A stretch of 64,000 nucleotides of DNA. It comes from Streptomyces scabiei 87.22 (GTDB taxonomy: Bacteria; Actinomycetota; Actinomycetes; Streptomycetales; Streptomycetaceae). A program made the position numbers and the translations under genes. The stretch's first letter is position 1. Every line of letters starts with the position of its first letter. Location of the stretch: positions 2,666,001-2,730,000 of the forward strand of contig NC_013929.1 of assembly GCF_000091305.1 (NCBI RefSeq), given 5' to 3'. The notes beneath the pieces were generated by a model. The model saw only the letters and a program-made list of their open reading frames with translations, searched no databases and was not told the DNA's origin. Positions 24,896 to 32,696 of this stretch are shown piece by piece.

Positions 24896-26281
24896 CTACG
24901 TGTGGCTGCCGCACGACGGGGCGGACGTGCCCGATCTTTCCGCTGAATCCGCCAGCAAGGGCGAGGGCCGCCGCGGCGGCATGCCGACGGGATCACTCAG
25001 TGCTGGGTGGCGCTCGGCGGCCGTGGGGTTCGGCTGCGCAGCTGCGCTGAGAGCCGGGCGAGTGTCCGAGTGGTTGCGGCTCTCCCCAGAGGCCCCCAGG
25101 GCAAGGCAGGCGGCCACGACGGATAGCAAGGCAAGGGCTGCGAAGAGGTATGGGTAGCCGCCGAGTGGACCCGCGAGGGCGGCACCGGCCCAGGGGGCCA
25201 ATGCCCCCGCGATGCGGGCTGGGGCGCCGAGGAGCCCGGAGAGACGGCCGTATTGGGCGGTGCCCCAGCGATCGGTGACCGCAGTGGCCTGGAGGAGGGT
25301 GAGGTTGCCCCGGACGACTCCTGCCAGGACCGCGAGGATCACCAGGAAGGGTACGGGGCCGGGAATGAGGGCGAGGGCAGCGGTGGTCGCGCCGCCGAGG
25401 GCGATGAGGGAGGCCGTGCGGGTGGTGACGGATGTGCGGGCGGACAGGCTCGCGTAGAGGGTGCGGCCAAGCGTCTGGCCTGCTCCGCCGAGCCCGAGGG
25501 CCAAGGCGGCCTGGAGGGGCGTGGCGCCGCGTTCGGTGAGGAGTGGGATGAGGCCCATGACGACGGCGTACATGGCGAAGCTGGAGAGGGTGAAGGCTGC
25601 GGCCAGGAGGAGGAAGGGGCGGCTGCGGGGAATGGGGGTGTGACCGGGGGCGGGTGGCGCCGGTGGGGCAGTCGGCCAGGGGGCACGAAGCGCCAGGGCG
25701 TGCGCCGGGATGGTGACCGCGGCCAGGATCGCTGCGAGGACCACATAGGTGGCGCGCCAGCTCATGTGCTCGGCGAGGGCGGCGGTCAGGGGGGCGAAGA
25801 CGGTGGAGGCGAGTCCGCCGGCGAGGGTGACGATCGTCAGGGCGCGGACGCGGTCGGGACCCCACCAGCGGGTGAGGGCGGCGAAGGCGGGCGGGTAGAA
25901 GGTGGCGGCCATGGCCAGGCCCGCGAGCAGCCAACCCGCACTGAATGCAGCGAGATTGGGGGCGGCCGCGATCACCAGCAGGGCAAGCGTGCCGAGCGCG
26001 GAGCCGGCGGTCATCACGGCTCGCGGTCCTCGGCGGTCGAGGATCCGGCCGATGGGGATGCCCGCCACGGCGGAGACGAGCAGGGCTGCGGAGAAGGCCG
26101 CGGTGGTGGCGGCCTGGGACCAGCCGGTGTCAGCAGTGATCCGGGAGCCCAGGACGGGGAAGGCGTAGTAGAGGATGCCCCAGCTGGTGATCTGGGTGAC
26201 GCACAGGGCGGGCAGGACGGCGCGGGGCCGCGACCGGTCCCCTGTGCCGGTCGCGGCCCCGCTGCTTTGAAGTTCGGTCAC
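24896..26281 (-). CDS. MFS transporter in the ars regulon
   Basis: 461 residues with ~12 membrane helices and the MFS loop motif GRILDRRGPRAVMT between helices 2 and 3. The C-terminal ~60 residues are polar and probably cytoplasmic. It lies 5 nt downstream of a flavoprotein gene whose promoter region holds ArsR-type operator sequences, so co-expression with arsenic genes is likely. It may export an organoarsenical or an oxidised arsenic species. It is not ArsJ in context, because the GAPDH partner is absent. Confidence 0.82.
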   Translation of the reverse strand: MTELQSSGAATGTGDRSRPRAVLPALCVTQITSWGILYYAFPVLGSRITADTGWSQAATTAAFSAALLVSAVAGIPIGRILDRRGPRAVMTAGSALGTLALLVIAAAPNLAAFSAGWLLAGLAMAATFYPPAFAALTRWWGPDRVRALTIVTLAGGLASTVFAPLTAALAEHMSWRATYVVLAAILAAVTIPAHALALRAPWPTAPPAPPAPGHTPIPRSRPFLLLAAAFTLSSFAMYAVVMGLIPLLTERGATPLQAALALGLGGAGQTLGRTLYASLSARTSVTTRTASLIALGGATTAALALIPGPVPFLVILAVLAGVVRGNLTLLQATAVTDRWGTAQYGRLSGLLGAPARIAGALAPWAGAALAGPLGGYPYLFAALALLSVVAACLALGASGESRNHSDTRPALSAAAQPNPTAAERHPALSDPVGMPPRRPSPLLADSAERSGTSAPSCGSHT

Positions 26282-26286
26282 TTCGG

Positions 26287-27654
26287 TCAGCAGCCGCCGG
26301 AAGCGGGCGCGCCGCCGATGGTCAGGGTGGCGGGGGCCGCGCAGCAGCCGCCGCCGGTCTCTTCGGCGGCCTGCGGCTGGTCGAAGAGGCCGGCGCCGCC
26401 GCAGACTCCGGTCTCGGGGAGGGTGAGTTCGACGCGTTCGGCGGCTTCCTGGTCGCCGGCGAGGTGGGCGGCGATGGAGCGGACCTGCTCGTAGCCGGTC
26501 ATGGCGAGGAAGGTTGGGGCGCGCCCGTAGGACTTCATGCCGACGAGGTAGACGTCCTTCTCCGGGTGGGAGAGCTCGCCCACGCCGTGCGGGTAGACGG
26601 TGCCGCAGGAGTGCTGGTTGGGGTCGATCAGCGGGGCCAGCTCGACGGGGGCTTGGAGGCGCTCGTCCAGGCCCAGGCGCAGCTCGGAGACGAACGAGAG
26701 GTCGGGGCGCAGGCCGGTGAGGACGATGACCTCGTCGACCGCATCCAGGCGGCGGCCGTCCTCGGCGACCAGGACCAGGCGGCCGTCGCTGTCGCGTTCG
26801 ACGGCGTCGGTGCGGAAGCCGGTGACGGCGTCGGCGTATCCCTCGTCGACGGCGGCCTTGGCGGCGAGGCCGAGGGCGCCGCGGGCGGGGAGCTGGTCGG
26901 CGCTACCGCCGCCGAACGTGGAGCCGGAGATGCCTCGGCGCAGGATCCAGGTGGCGTGGGTGCCGGTTCCGTCCTCGGCCTTGGCGAGGTCGGCGAGGTA
27001 GGCGAGCGCGGTGAAGGCGGAGGCGCCGGAGCCGATGACGGCGGTGCGCTTTCCTGCGTACCGGGCGCGGACGGCCGGGTCCTTGAGGTCCGGGATGCGA
27101 TACGAGATCCGGTCGGAGGCAGCCTGCTCGCCGAGAGCGGGGAGGCCGTCGCCGCCGATGGGGCTGGGGGTGGACCAGGTGCCGGAGGCGTCGATGACGG
27201 CGCGGGCGAGGATCCGCTCCTCGGTGCCGTCGGCGTTGACGACGCGGACGGTGAAGGGCTGGCTCTCGCGGTCGGCGTCGACGACACGGTCGCGGCCGGC
27301 GCGGGAGACGCCGGTGACGGTGGCGCCGTACCGGACGCGGTCGCCCAAGACGTCGGCGAGGGGCTGGAGGTAGAGCTCGGCCCAGTCGCCGCCGGAGGGG
27401 TAGGTCGCGCCGTCGGGGGCGGTCCAGCCGGTGGGGGCGAGGAGCTTCTCGGCCGCCGGGTCGACCACCTCGGACCAGGTGGAGAAGAGGCGAACGTGGG
27501 CCCAGTCGCGGGTGGCGGTGCCCGCGGTGGGGCCGGCTTCCAGGACCAGCGGGGTCAGGCCGCGGGCGGTGAGGTGGGCGGCGGCGGCCAGGCCGACGGG
27601 TCCGGCGCCGATGACCACGGTGGGCAGGTCGGCGGTGGTGGCAGGCGCGTTCAC
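26287..27654 (-). CDS. FAD/NAD(P)-binding flavoprotein of ars operon with Cys-rich tail
   Basis: 455 residues. Two Rossmann motifs are visible: VVIGAGPVGLAAAAHL at the N-terminus and TAVIGSGASAFTALAYL at mid-protein, with a late VYLVGMKSYGRAPTFL flavin-binding segment, as in class B flavin monooxygenase-like proteins. Cys418, Cys437, Cys438 and Cys455 form a C-terminal tail that could hold As(III). GTG 27654 is chosen for GAGGAG upstream. It is divergent from the ArsO-like gene at 27760 across a shared operator region. The catalytic role is unproven. Confidence 0.8.
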   Translation of the reverse strand: MNAPATTADLPTVVIGAGPVGLAAAAHLTARGLTPLVLEAGPTAGTATRDWAHVRLFSTWSEVVDPAAEKLLAPTGWTAPDGATYPSGGDWAELYLQPLADVLGDRVRYGATVTGVSRAGRDRVVDADRESQPFTVRVVNADGTEERILARAVIDASGTWSTPSPIGGDGLPALGEQAASDRISYRIPDLKDPAVRARYAGKRTAVIGSGASAFTALAYLADLAKAEDGTGTHATWILRRGISGSTFGGGSADQLPARGALGLAAKAAVDEGYADAVTGFRTDAVERDSDGRLVLVAEDGRRLDAVDEVIVLTGLRPDLSFVSELRLGLDERLQAPVELAPLIDPNQHSCGTVYPHGVGELSHPEKDVYLVGMKSYGRAPTFLAMTGYEQVRSIAAHLAGDQEAAERVELTLPETGVCGGAGLFDQPQAAEETGGGCCAAPATLTIGGAPASGGC

Positions 27655-27715
27655 GGCAGGCTCCTCGTTTGTTTCGACATCCGTCGATGGCTTGCGTTGC
27701 CAGCATGCCACCTGC

Positions 27716-27747
27716 TTCGATGAGCGTCAACATAGACATTCATCAAA
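27716..27747. promoter_or_regulatory. ArsR-type operator 1 in the divergent flavoprotein promoter
   Basis: The block TTCGA-N5-GTCAACATAGAC-N10 here is repeated at 28843-28874 before arsR with an identical 12-base core and TTCGA start. A further TTCGACAT at 27673-27680 faces the minus-strand gene. This marks a divergent control region likely bound by the ArsR encoded at 28867. Confidence 0.6.
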
Positions 27748-27759
27748 TCGGGGGTTCTT

Positions 27760-28818
27760 GTGGAACACGTGGACGTCGCGGTCATCGGAGGCGGCCAGTC
27801 GGGCCTGGCGGCCGCATACGCACTGGCCCGGCAGGGCCTTGTGCCAGTGGTCCTAGAGGCGTCGGAGCAGGCGGCCGGGTCGTGGCCGCACTACTACGAC
27901 AGCCTGACCCTCTTCTCACCGGCCCGGTTCAGCGCACTGCCCGGCATGCCGTTCGGCGGCGATCCGGACCGCTATCCGCACCGCGACGAGGTCGTCGCCT
28001 ACCTGACCGCCTACGCCCGCCGCCTCCAGGCCGACATCCGCACCGGCCACCGGGTGGCCGCGGTCAGGGCGAACGGCGGCGGGTTCACCATCGAGCTGGA
28101 GAGCGGGGGCCACCTCGCGGCGCGGGCGGTCATCGCGGCGAGCGGCAGCTTCGGCCGCCCCCACCGTCCGGCACTGCCGGGCCTCGACTCCTTCACCGGC
28201 CGGGTGCTGCACGCGGCCGACTACCGGGACCCGGCACCGTTCACCGGGCAGCGCGTCATCGTGGTCGGAGCAGGCAACTCCGCAGTCCAGATCGCAGCCG
28301 AGCTCGCCCGCGTAGGCCGTACGACGCTGGCGACCCGGGCGCCGGTGAAGTTCGCCCGCCAGCACCTGCTCGGCCGGGACCTGCACTTCTGGCTCACCCG
28401 AACCGGCCTGGACACCGCACCGCTGGGACGCCTCCTGCGCACCCCGCCCGGCCAGCCCGTCCTCGACGACGGCCGCTACCGCGCCGCCGTGAACGCCGGC
28501 ACCCCGGACCGCCGCCCGATATTCCAGGGCCTGGACGGCGAGAAGATCACCTGGCCCGACGGGACGGAGGAGACGGTGGACACGATCATCCTTGCCACCG
28601 GCTACCGCCCCGACCTGCCCTACCTCGCCACTCTCGACGGCACGCTCGACGCCGGGGGCCGGCCGCTCCACCACGACGGGCGCTCCTCGCACCACCCGGG
28701 CCTGCACTTCCTCGGGCTGGAGTGGCAGCGCAGCCTGTCCTCGAACTCGCTGCGCGGCGTGGGCCGGGACGCCGAACGCGCGGCCCGGCAGCTGGCCGCC
28801 CACCTGCGGGCCCGCTGA
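27760..28818 (+). CDS. arsO: ArsO-like flavin-binding monooxygenase
   Basis: 352 residues. Motifs are VAVIGGGQSGLAAAYAL (FAD), VIVVGAGNSAVQIAAEL (NADP) and IILATGYRPDLPYL. It resembles the flavin-binding monooxygenases called ArsO in Streptomyces arsenic clusters and is a paralogue of the protein at 32697-33755. The GTG start at 27760 is only 12 nt after operator 1. It is probably co-regulated with arsR downstream. The reaction (perhaps oxidation of As(III) or an organoarsenical) is not established from sequence. Confidence 0.8.
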   Translation: MEHVDVAVIGGGQSGLAAAYALARQGLVPVVLEASEQAAGSWPHYYDSLTLFSPARFSALPGMPFGGDPDRYPHRDEVVAYLTAYARRLQADIRTGHRVAAVRANGGGFTIELESGGHLAARAVIAASGSFGRPHRPALPGLDSFTGRVLHAADYRDPAPFTGQRVIVVGAGNSAVQIAAELARVGRTTLATRAPVKFARQHLLGRDLHFWLTRTGLDTAPLGRLLRTPPGQPVLDDGRYRAAVNAGTPDRRPIFQGLDGEKITWPDGTEETVDTIILATGYRPDLPYLATLDGTLDAGGRPLHHDGRSSHHPGLHFLGLEWQRSLSSNSLRGVGRDAERAARQLAAHLRAR

Positions 28819-28842
28819 CACCGTCACACCCTCGCCTCGTGC

Positions 28843-28874
28843 TTCGACATGTGTCAACATAGACGTATGTCGAA
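28843..28874. promoter_or_regulatory. ArsR-type operator 2 overlapping the arsR start
   Basis: Arms TTCGACAT (28843-28850) and ATGTCGAA (28867-28874) form a perfect 8-bp inverted repeat around the shared core GTCAACATAGAC (28853-28864). The right arm contains the ATG of arsR, so the regulator can block its own gene. No ribosome site precedes the ATG, which hints at a leaderless transcript. Confidence 0.65.
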
Positions 28875-29232
28875 TGTGAAGGTCCTGCCGCTGCTGGAGT
28901 CCGAGACTGTCGCACCGTGCTGCCCGCCCCTGACGGAGCGCCCGCTGACGGCCGAGGAGGCCGAGCGGACCGCCCTCATGTTCAAGGCACTCGGCGACCC
29001 GGTACGCCTGCGGCTCTTCTCCGCCGTCGCCTCCCACGAAGGCGGCGAGGCGTGCGTGTGCGACATCTCCGACGTCGGCGTCTCCCAGCCCACCGTCTCC
29101 CACCACCTCAAGAAGCTCCGCGAGGCAGGGCTGCTCTCCTCCGAACGGCGCGGCACCTGGGTCTACTACCGGGTCGAGCCCGCGGTGCTCGCCGCCATGG
29201 GACGGCTCCTCACCCGCGCTGCAGCCGCATGA
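28867..29232 (+). CDS. arsR: ArsR-family metalloregulator 1
   Basis: 121 residues. The winged helix contains MFKALGDPVRLRLFSAVASH, the metal-site ACVCDISD (Cys-x-Cys of the As(III)-binding helix) and the recognition helix VSQPTVSHHLKKLREAGLL. Further cysteines sit at the N-terminus (VAPCCPP). It represses in the absence of As(III) in the known family. The start is placed at ATG 28867 inside its own operator. Its stop overlaps the next gene (ATGA). Confidence 0.93.
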   Translation: MSNVKVLPLLESETVAPCCPPLTERPLTAEEAERTALMFKALGDPVRLRLFSAVASHEGGEACVCDISDVGVSQPTVSHHLKKLREAGLLSSERRGTWVYYRVEPAVLAAMGRLLTRAAAA

Positions 29233-29723
29233 GCATCACCATCACACCGATCACCGAAGCCCACGCGGACGAAGTCCTGGCGATCTACCAGGCCGGTATC
29301 GACGAGGGCAACGCCACCTTCGAGACCACCGCCCCCACCTGGCAGGTGTTCGAGGCGGGCAAGCTGCCGGAACACCGCTTCGCCGCCGTCGCCGACGACG
29401 GAAAGGTCCTGGGCTGGATCGCGGCGAGCGCGGTCTCGGACCGGTGCGCCTACGCGGGCGTGGTCGAGCACTCCGTCTACGTCCACCCCGCCGCCCGAGG
29501 GCAAGGAGTCGCCATGCAGCTCCTCACCGCACTGATCGGCTCGACTGAGTCCGCAGGGATCTGGACGATCCAGTCCGGCATCTTCCCCGAGAACCGCGCG
29601 AGCCTCGCCCTCCACCAGCGGGCCGGCTTCCGGGTCATCGGCACCCGCGAGCGCATCGGCCGCCACCACGGCGTGTGGCGCGACGTTGTCCTGCTGGAGC
29701 GCCGCAGCCTGCGGATCAGCTGA
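29229..29723 (+). CDS. GNAT N-acetyltransferase, ArsN1/phosphinothricin-acetyltransferase-like
   Basis: 164 residues. The acetyl-CoA-binding region is VYVHPAARGQGVAMQLLTAL, preceded by YQAGIDEGNATFETTAPTW and followed by FPENRASLALHQRAGFRVIG, the classic pattern of phosphinothricin acetyltransferases. Homologues in ars operons (ArsN1) acetylate arsinothricin, an organoarsenical antibiotic; coupling to arsR here (ATGA overlap) supports that. Alternatively it could detoxify a glutamate-analogue antibiotic. Confidence 0.85.
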   Translation: MSITITPITEAHADEVLAIYQAGIDEGNATFETTAPTWQVFEAGKLPEHRFAAVADDGKVLGWIAASAVSDRCAYAGVVEHSVYVHPAARGQGVAMQLLTALIGSTESAGIWTIQSGIFPENRASLALHQRAGFRVIGTRERIGRHHGVWRDVVLLERRSLRIS

Positions 29724-29725
29724 CC

Positions 29726-30289
29726 TCACTCGTCCCGCTGGAGCCCGAGCCCGTCGCCGCCGTTCAGGGTGAGCTGGCGGCGGTGGAAGTCGAAGTGCTG
29801 CGTCGGGTAGCGGTAGATGTCCGCGAGCGTCATGAAGTCCTTGAAGAAGGGGTCCCACCGGACGGGGTAGTGCATACCGCGGGCCAGGTCGGCGTCGGAC
29901 TCCGCGGCCAGCCGACGCTGGAGGGAGTCGAGGACTCGGTCGAACGCGGCGCCCATCCGGCGCGGCCCGTGGACCTTCGCTGCCCCGCGCGGGCCGGCGT
30001 AGTTGACCCAGTCGAACGGCACGGTTCCCGCGTTCAGTAGCCGGGCGAACGCCTTGCTGGCGCCGTGGGGAAGCCGCCCGAAGACACGGACGAGGACCAG
30101 CAGGGCCCGGACGACCATGTAGCCGAAGAGCATGTGCCACAGCAGCTGCCCGTTGGTCCACTTGGTACCGCGGGTGGGCCGGGCAAGGTCCGCCGTGGAG
30201 GCGGAGTCCAGCAGCTGGTGGAAGGTGCGGCGCGCTCGTTCGTAATCCTCGTACACGGCCTGCCGGTCCATCGGAGTCGTGTTCGCCAT
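29726..30289 (-). CDS. DinB-superfamily protein
   Basis: 187 residues beginning MANTTPMDRQAVYEDYERAR; the frame is open well upstream but without family similarity. Helical-bundle features (FHQLLDSASTADLARPTRGT, then WTNGQLLWHMLFGYMVVRAL with a helix-2 His, and a late HFDFHRRQL) resemble the DinB/YfiT metal-binding four-helix bundle, which in actinobacteria includes thiol-dependent transferases. It is convergent with the acetyltransferase (2-nt gap). Specific function unknown. Confidence 0.75.
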   Translation of the reverse strand: MANTTPMDRQAVYEDYERARRTFHQLLDSASTADLARPTRGTKWTNGQLLWHMLFGYMVVRALLVLVRVFGRLPHGASKAFARLLNAGTVPFDWVNYAGPRGAAKVHGPRRMGAAFDRVLDSLQRRLAAESDADLARGMHYPVRWDPFFKDFMTLADIYRYPTQHFDFHRRQLTLNGGDGLGLQRDE

Positions 30290-30460
30290 TGTCTGCCAGC
30301 TCTCGATCGCCCCTCGGCACGGTGCCCGATGTCGCGATGATGACCGCTTCCCCGTACGCGCACCACCTGCCGACGCCCTACGACGGGCCGGCATCCAATC
30401 CGGGGCCATACAGGAGCCGGTGCACCAGAGACACCCGTCTGGCTTTGTTCGCGAGTTCCG

Positions 30461-30600
30461 GTTCCGGCTCAACTTCTGTGGTGACGGCTCGATGCTCGGT
30501 CCATTCGAACGCTGAGCGGTGGGAACCAGCAGGTCAGTGGGTTGGTCCGACGGGTTCACGAGCGCGCATGGCGCAGCTCCACAGAGGTTGAGCCAGAATC
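30461..30600. repeat. MITE-like inverted-repeat element or IS-end remnant
   Basis: The gap 30290-30647 holds no gene. It contains GGCTCAACTTCTGTGG (near 30466-30481) and, on the minus strand near 30595-30580, GGCTCAACCTCTGTGG, which differ at one base and face each other across ~100 nt. This is the form of a short non-autonomous element or the two ends of a deleted IS. No clear target duplication was found. Confidence 0.45.
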
Positions 30601-31070
30601 TGAGAACGGGAGGCACCCCGACGTGAGGGCCGGGGGAGGCTCGGCAGTCAGTTGTGTCGGGCGAGCTTGACCGCTGAGATGAGCAGGATCACGGCCAGCG
30701 CGGGGATGAGGACCACGTCCGGGAACACCCCGAGCAGCAGCCCGCCCAGAACCGCGCCGGCGATCGAGCCTGCGGCCATGACCATGCTGAAGCGGCGGTT
30801 CGCGCCCAGGACGGCGAAGCTGCCGTCGCGGCTGTAGCGGGCGAACGCCACCAGCATCGTGGGCAGGGACACCAACAGGGAGAGGCTGCCGGCGGTCTTG
30901 ATGTCCTTCCCGAACAGCAGCACGATCGTCGGGATCAGCAGCTCGCCGCCGGCCACGCCCATGATCGCCGCGACAACGCCGATGCCGAACCCGGCCACGA
31001 CACCGGCAGGCACCTGCGCCCACAGCGGCAGGTCGAGTGTGCCCAAGTGGGTGGTGTGCGTGACCGCTAG

Positions 31071-32046
31071 ACGAGTCATTCCGAATGCTGACGGTGTGTC
31101 CGGGAACGCAGACAGGGCGTCCAAGATCGCTGTGTGACGAACAACCTGGACGCCCTGCTGACGGCACTGTACGTGAAGATCGACGACGGGATCGGCGGTA
31201 CCCGATGGCTGGGCCGGCCGCCGCGGCTGACGGATTCCGAGCTGGTCACTCTTGCCGTCGCGCAGGCTCTACTGGGTTTCACTTCGGAGTCGCGGTGGCT
31301 GCGGTTCGTGGATTCCCGGCTGGGAGCGATGTTCCCGTACGTGCCCAGGCAGCCGGGTTGGAACAAGCGGCTGAGGGCTGCGTTGCCGCTGGTCAAGAAG
31401 GTGATACGGCTGCTGGCCGTCGATACGGACTTCTGGTTCGACAACCACTGGATCATCGACTCCACGCCGGTGGAGTGTGGCCGCTCGCGTCCGACGGTGA
31501 AGCGGTCGGACATGGCCGGCTGGGCCGGATACGGGTACTGCGCCTCGCACTCCCGGTTCTTCTGGGGCCTGCGCCTGTACCTGGTGTGCACCCCGACCGG
31601 CATGCCGATCCTGTGGGCACTGGCGAACCCGAAAACGGACGAGCGGGAAGTGCTGTCCGCGATGCTGGATCGCGAACCGCACCTGGCTGCGGGCCGGCCG
31701 GGGCTGCTGGTGATCGCGGACAAGGGCTTCGCCTCCAAGGAGTTCGAGGCCGATCTGGCCCTCCGGGGCGCGGAGTTGCTGCGTCCTTCGTTCAAGCGCG
31801 AGAAGAAGCGCAGGGGCGAGAGTCTCCTGAAGTCGGTGCGGCAGCTGATCGAGTCTGTCAACGACACCCTCAAAGGCCAGCTCGACCTGGAACGGCACGG
31901 CGGCCGCACCTTCGACGGTGTCGCCGTCCGCGTCGCCCAGCGCATCCTTGCGATGGCCGCCGCGATCTGGCACAACCACAAGACCGGTCAGCCCGTCATT
32001 CGATCCTTGATCGCCTACGACCACTGATCACATCGGAATGACTCGT
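31071..32046 (+). mobile_element. IS982-family insertion sequence (976 bp)
   Basis: Terminal inverted repeats ACGAGTCATTCCGA (31071-31084) and TCGGAATGACTCGT (32033-32046) are perfect over 14 bp, and CTAG is duplicated at 31067-31070 and 32047-32050. One transposase gene fills the element. Length and gene match the IS982 family. The intact ends and target duplication imply a recent insertion. Confidence 0.9.
31134..32027 (+). CDS. IS982-family transposase
   Basis: 297 residues. The DDE residues are the Asp of WIIDSTPVECG, the Asp of LLVIADKGFAS and a C-terminal Glu (likely LIESVNDTLKGQ). Other family marks are RLTDSELVTLAVAQALLGF and GYGYCASHSRFFWGLRLYL. The start is GTG 31134; the reading frame is complete, so the element may be active. 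Confidence 0.9.
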   Translation: MTNNLDALLTALYVKIDDGIGGTRWLGRPPRLTDSELVTLAVAQALLGFTSESRWLRFVDSRLGAMFPYVPRQPGWNKRLRAALPLVKKVIRLLAVDTDFWFDNHWIIDSTPVECGRSRPTVKRSDMAGWAGYGYCASHSRFFWGLRLYLVCTPTGMPILWALANPKTDEREVLSAMLDREPHLAAGRPGLLVIADKGFASKEFEADLALRGAELLRPSFKREKKRRGESLLKSVRQLIESVNDTLKGQLDLERHGGRTFDGVAVRVAQRILAMAAAIWHNHKTGQPVIRSLIAYDH

Positions 32047-32696
32047 CTAGGGCGACCGCCATGAGCACCATCAGAGCGGCCAGCACCTTGTAGAGGGTCG
32101 AGGAGCGCATCCGCACTGCCCAGGATGCTCCGGCCCAGGCACCCAGCAGGCTTCCGGCCAGCAGGTTGACCGCGACGGGCCAGCGTGCGGCCAGCTCGGC
32201 GGCCGGGACCGCCGCCAGCCGGGCGGGCAGTGCGACCAGGACTACGACCAGGCTCATGGCCTTGTTCAGGATGACGGCCGAGAGCGCGGCGAATCCGAAG
32301 AGGCTGATCAGCAGCGGCAGGCGGAACTCCGCGCCGCCCAGCCCGATCATTCCGCCCAGAACGCCGATGGCCGCTCCCGCGCCGAACACCACGGGTGCCG
32401 TGGGCGTCGAGCGGAGGGAGGCGAAGTTCTGGTCAGTGCGCATGATGGGCATCCTTGCTGGTCACGGGCCCGCCTGCTATGGCCCGGCCCCACCTTCAGG
32501 GAAAGCCACTGGATACGGGGCCGGGGCTTGTCAGGACCTCCGAGCACCGAATTCAACCGGGTTACTCGGCCCTGCCCAGCAGACCCGGTGCTGTCGAAAT
32601 GCGTGAGCATCCAGCGCGGGCCGCGGCCCGACCGCCTCCCGAACGGCCGTTCAAGTGCTGTTCGTTCTCGCGTGGACAGAGCCACCCGTCCGAGGG

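Larger units (their letters stand above)
30648..32452 (-). pseudogene. TauE/SafE-type sulfite/anion exporter, interrupted by an IS982-family element
   Basis: The N-terminal half (32452 down to 32047) has GVLGGMIGLGGAEFRLPLLI and the C-terminal half (31066 down to 30648) has GVVAAIMGVAGGELLIPTIV, the duplicated repeat of TauE/SafE carriers. Removing 31067-32046 (IS plus one CTAG) restores one frame of 274 codons with LMAVAL-AVTHTTHLG at the junction. The disruption is therefore clean and potentially reversible. Anion or sulfur/arsenic-related export is inferred from the family and neighbours. Confidence 0.88.

Noticed and set aside
24896..26281. ArsJ (1-arseno-3-phosphoglycerate exporter)
   Set aside because: The partner GAPDH gene that defines ArsJ systems is absent; only a general MFS call is supported.
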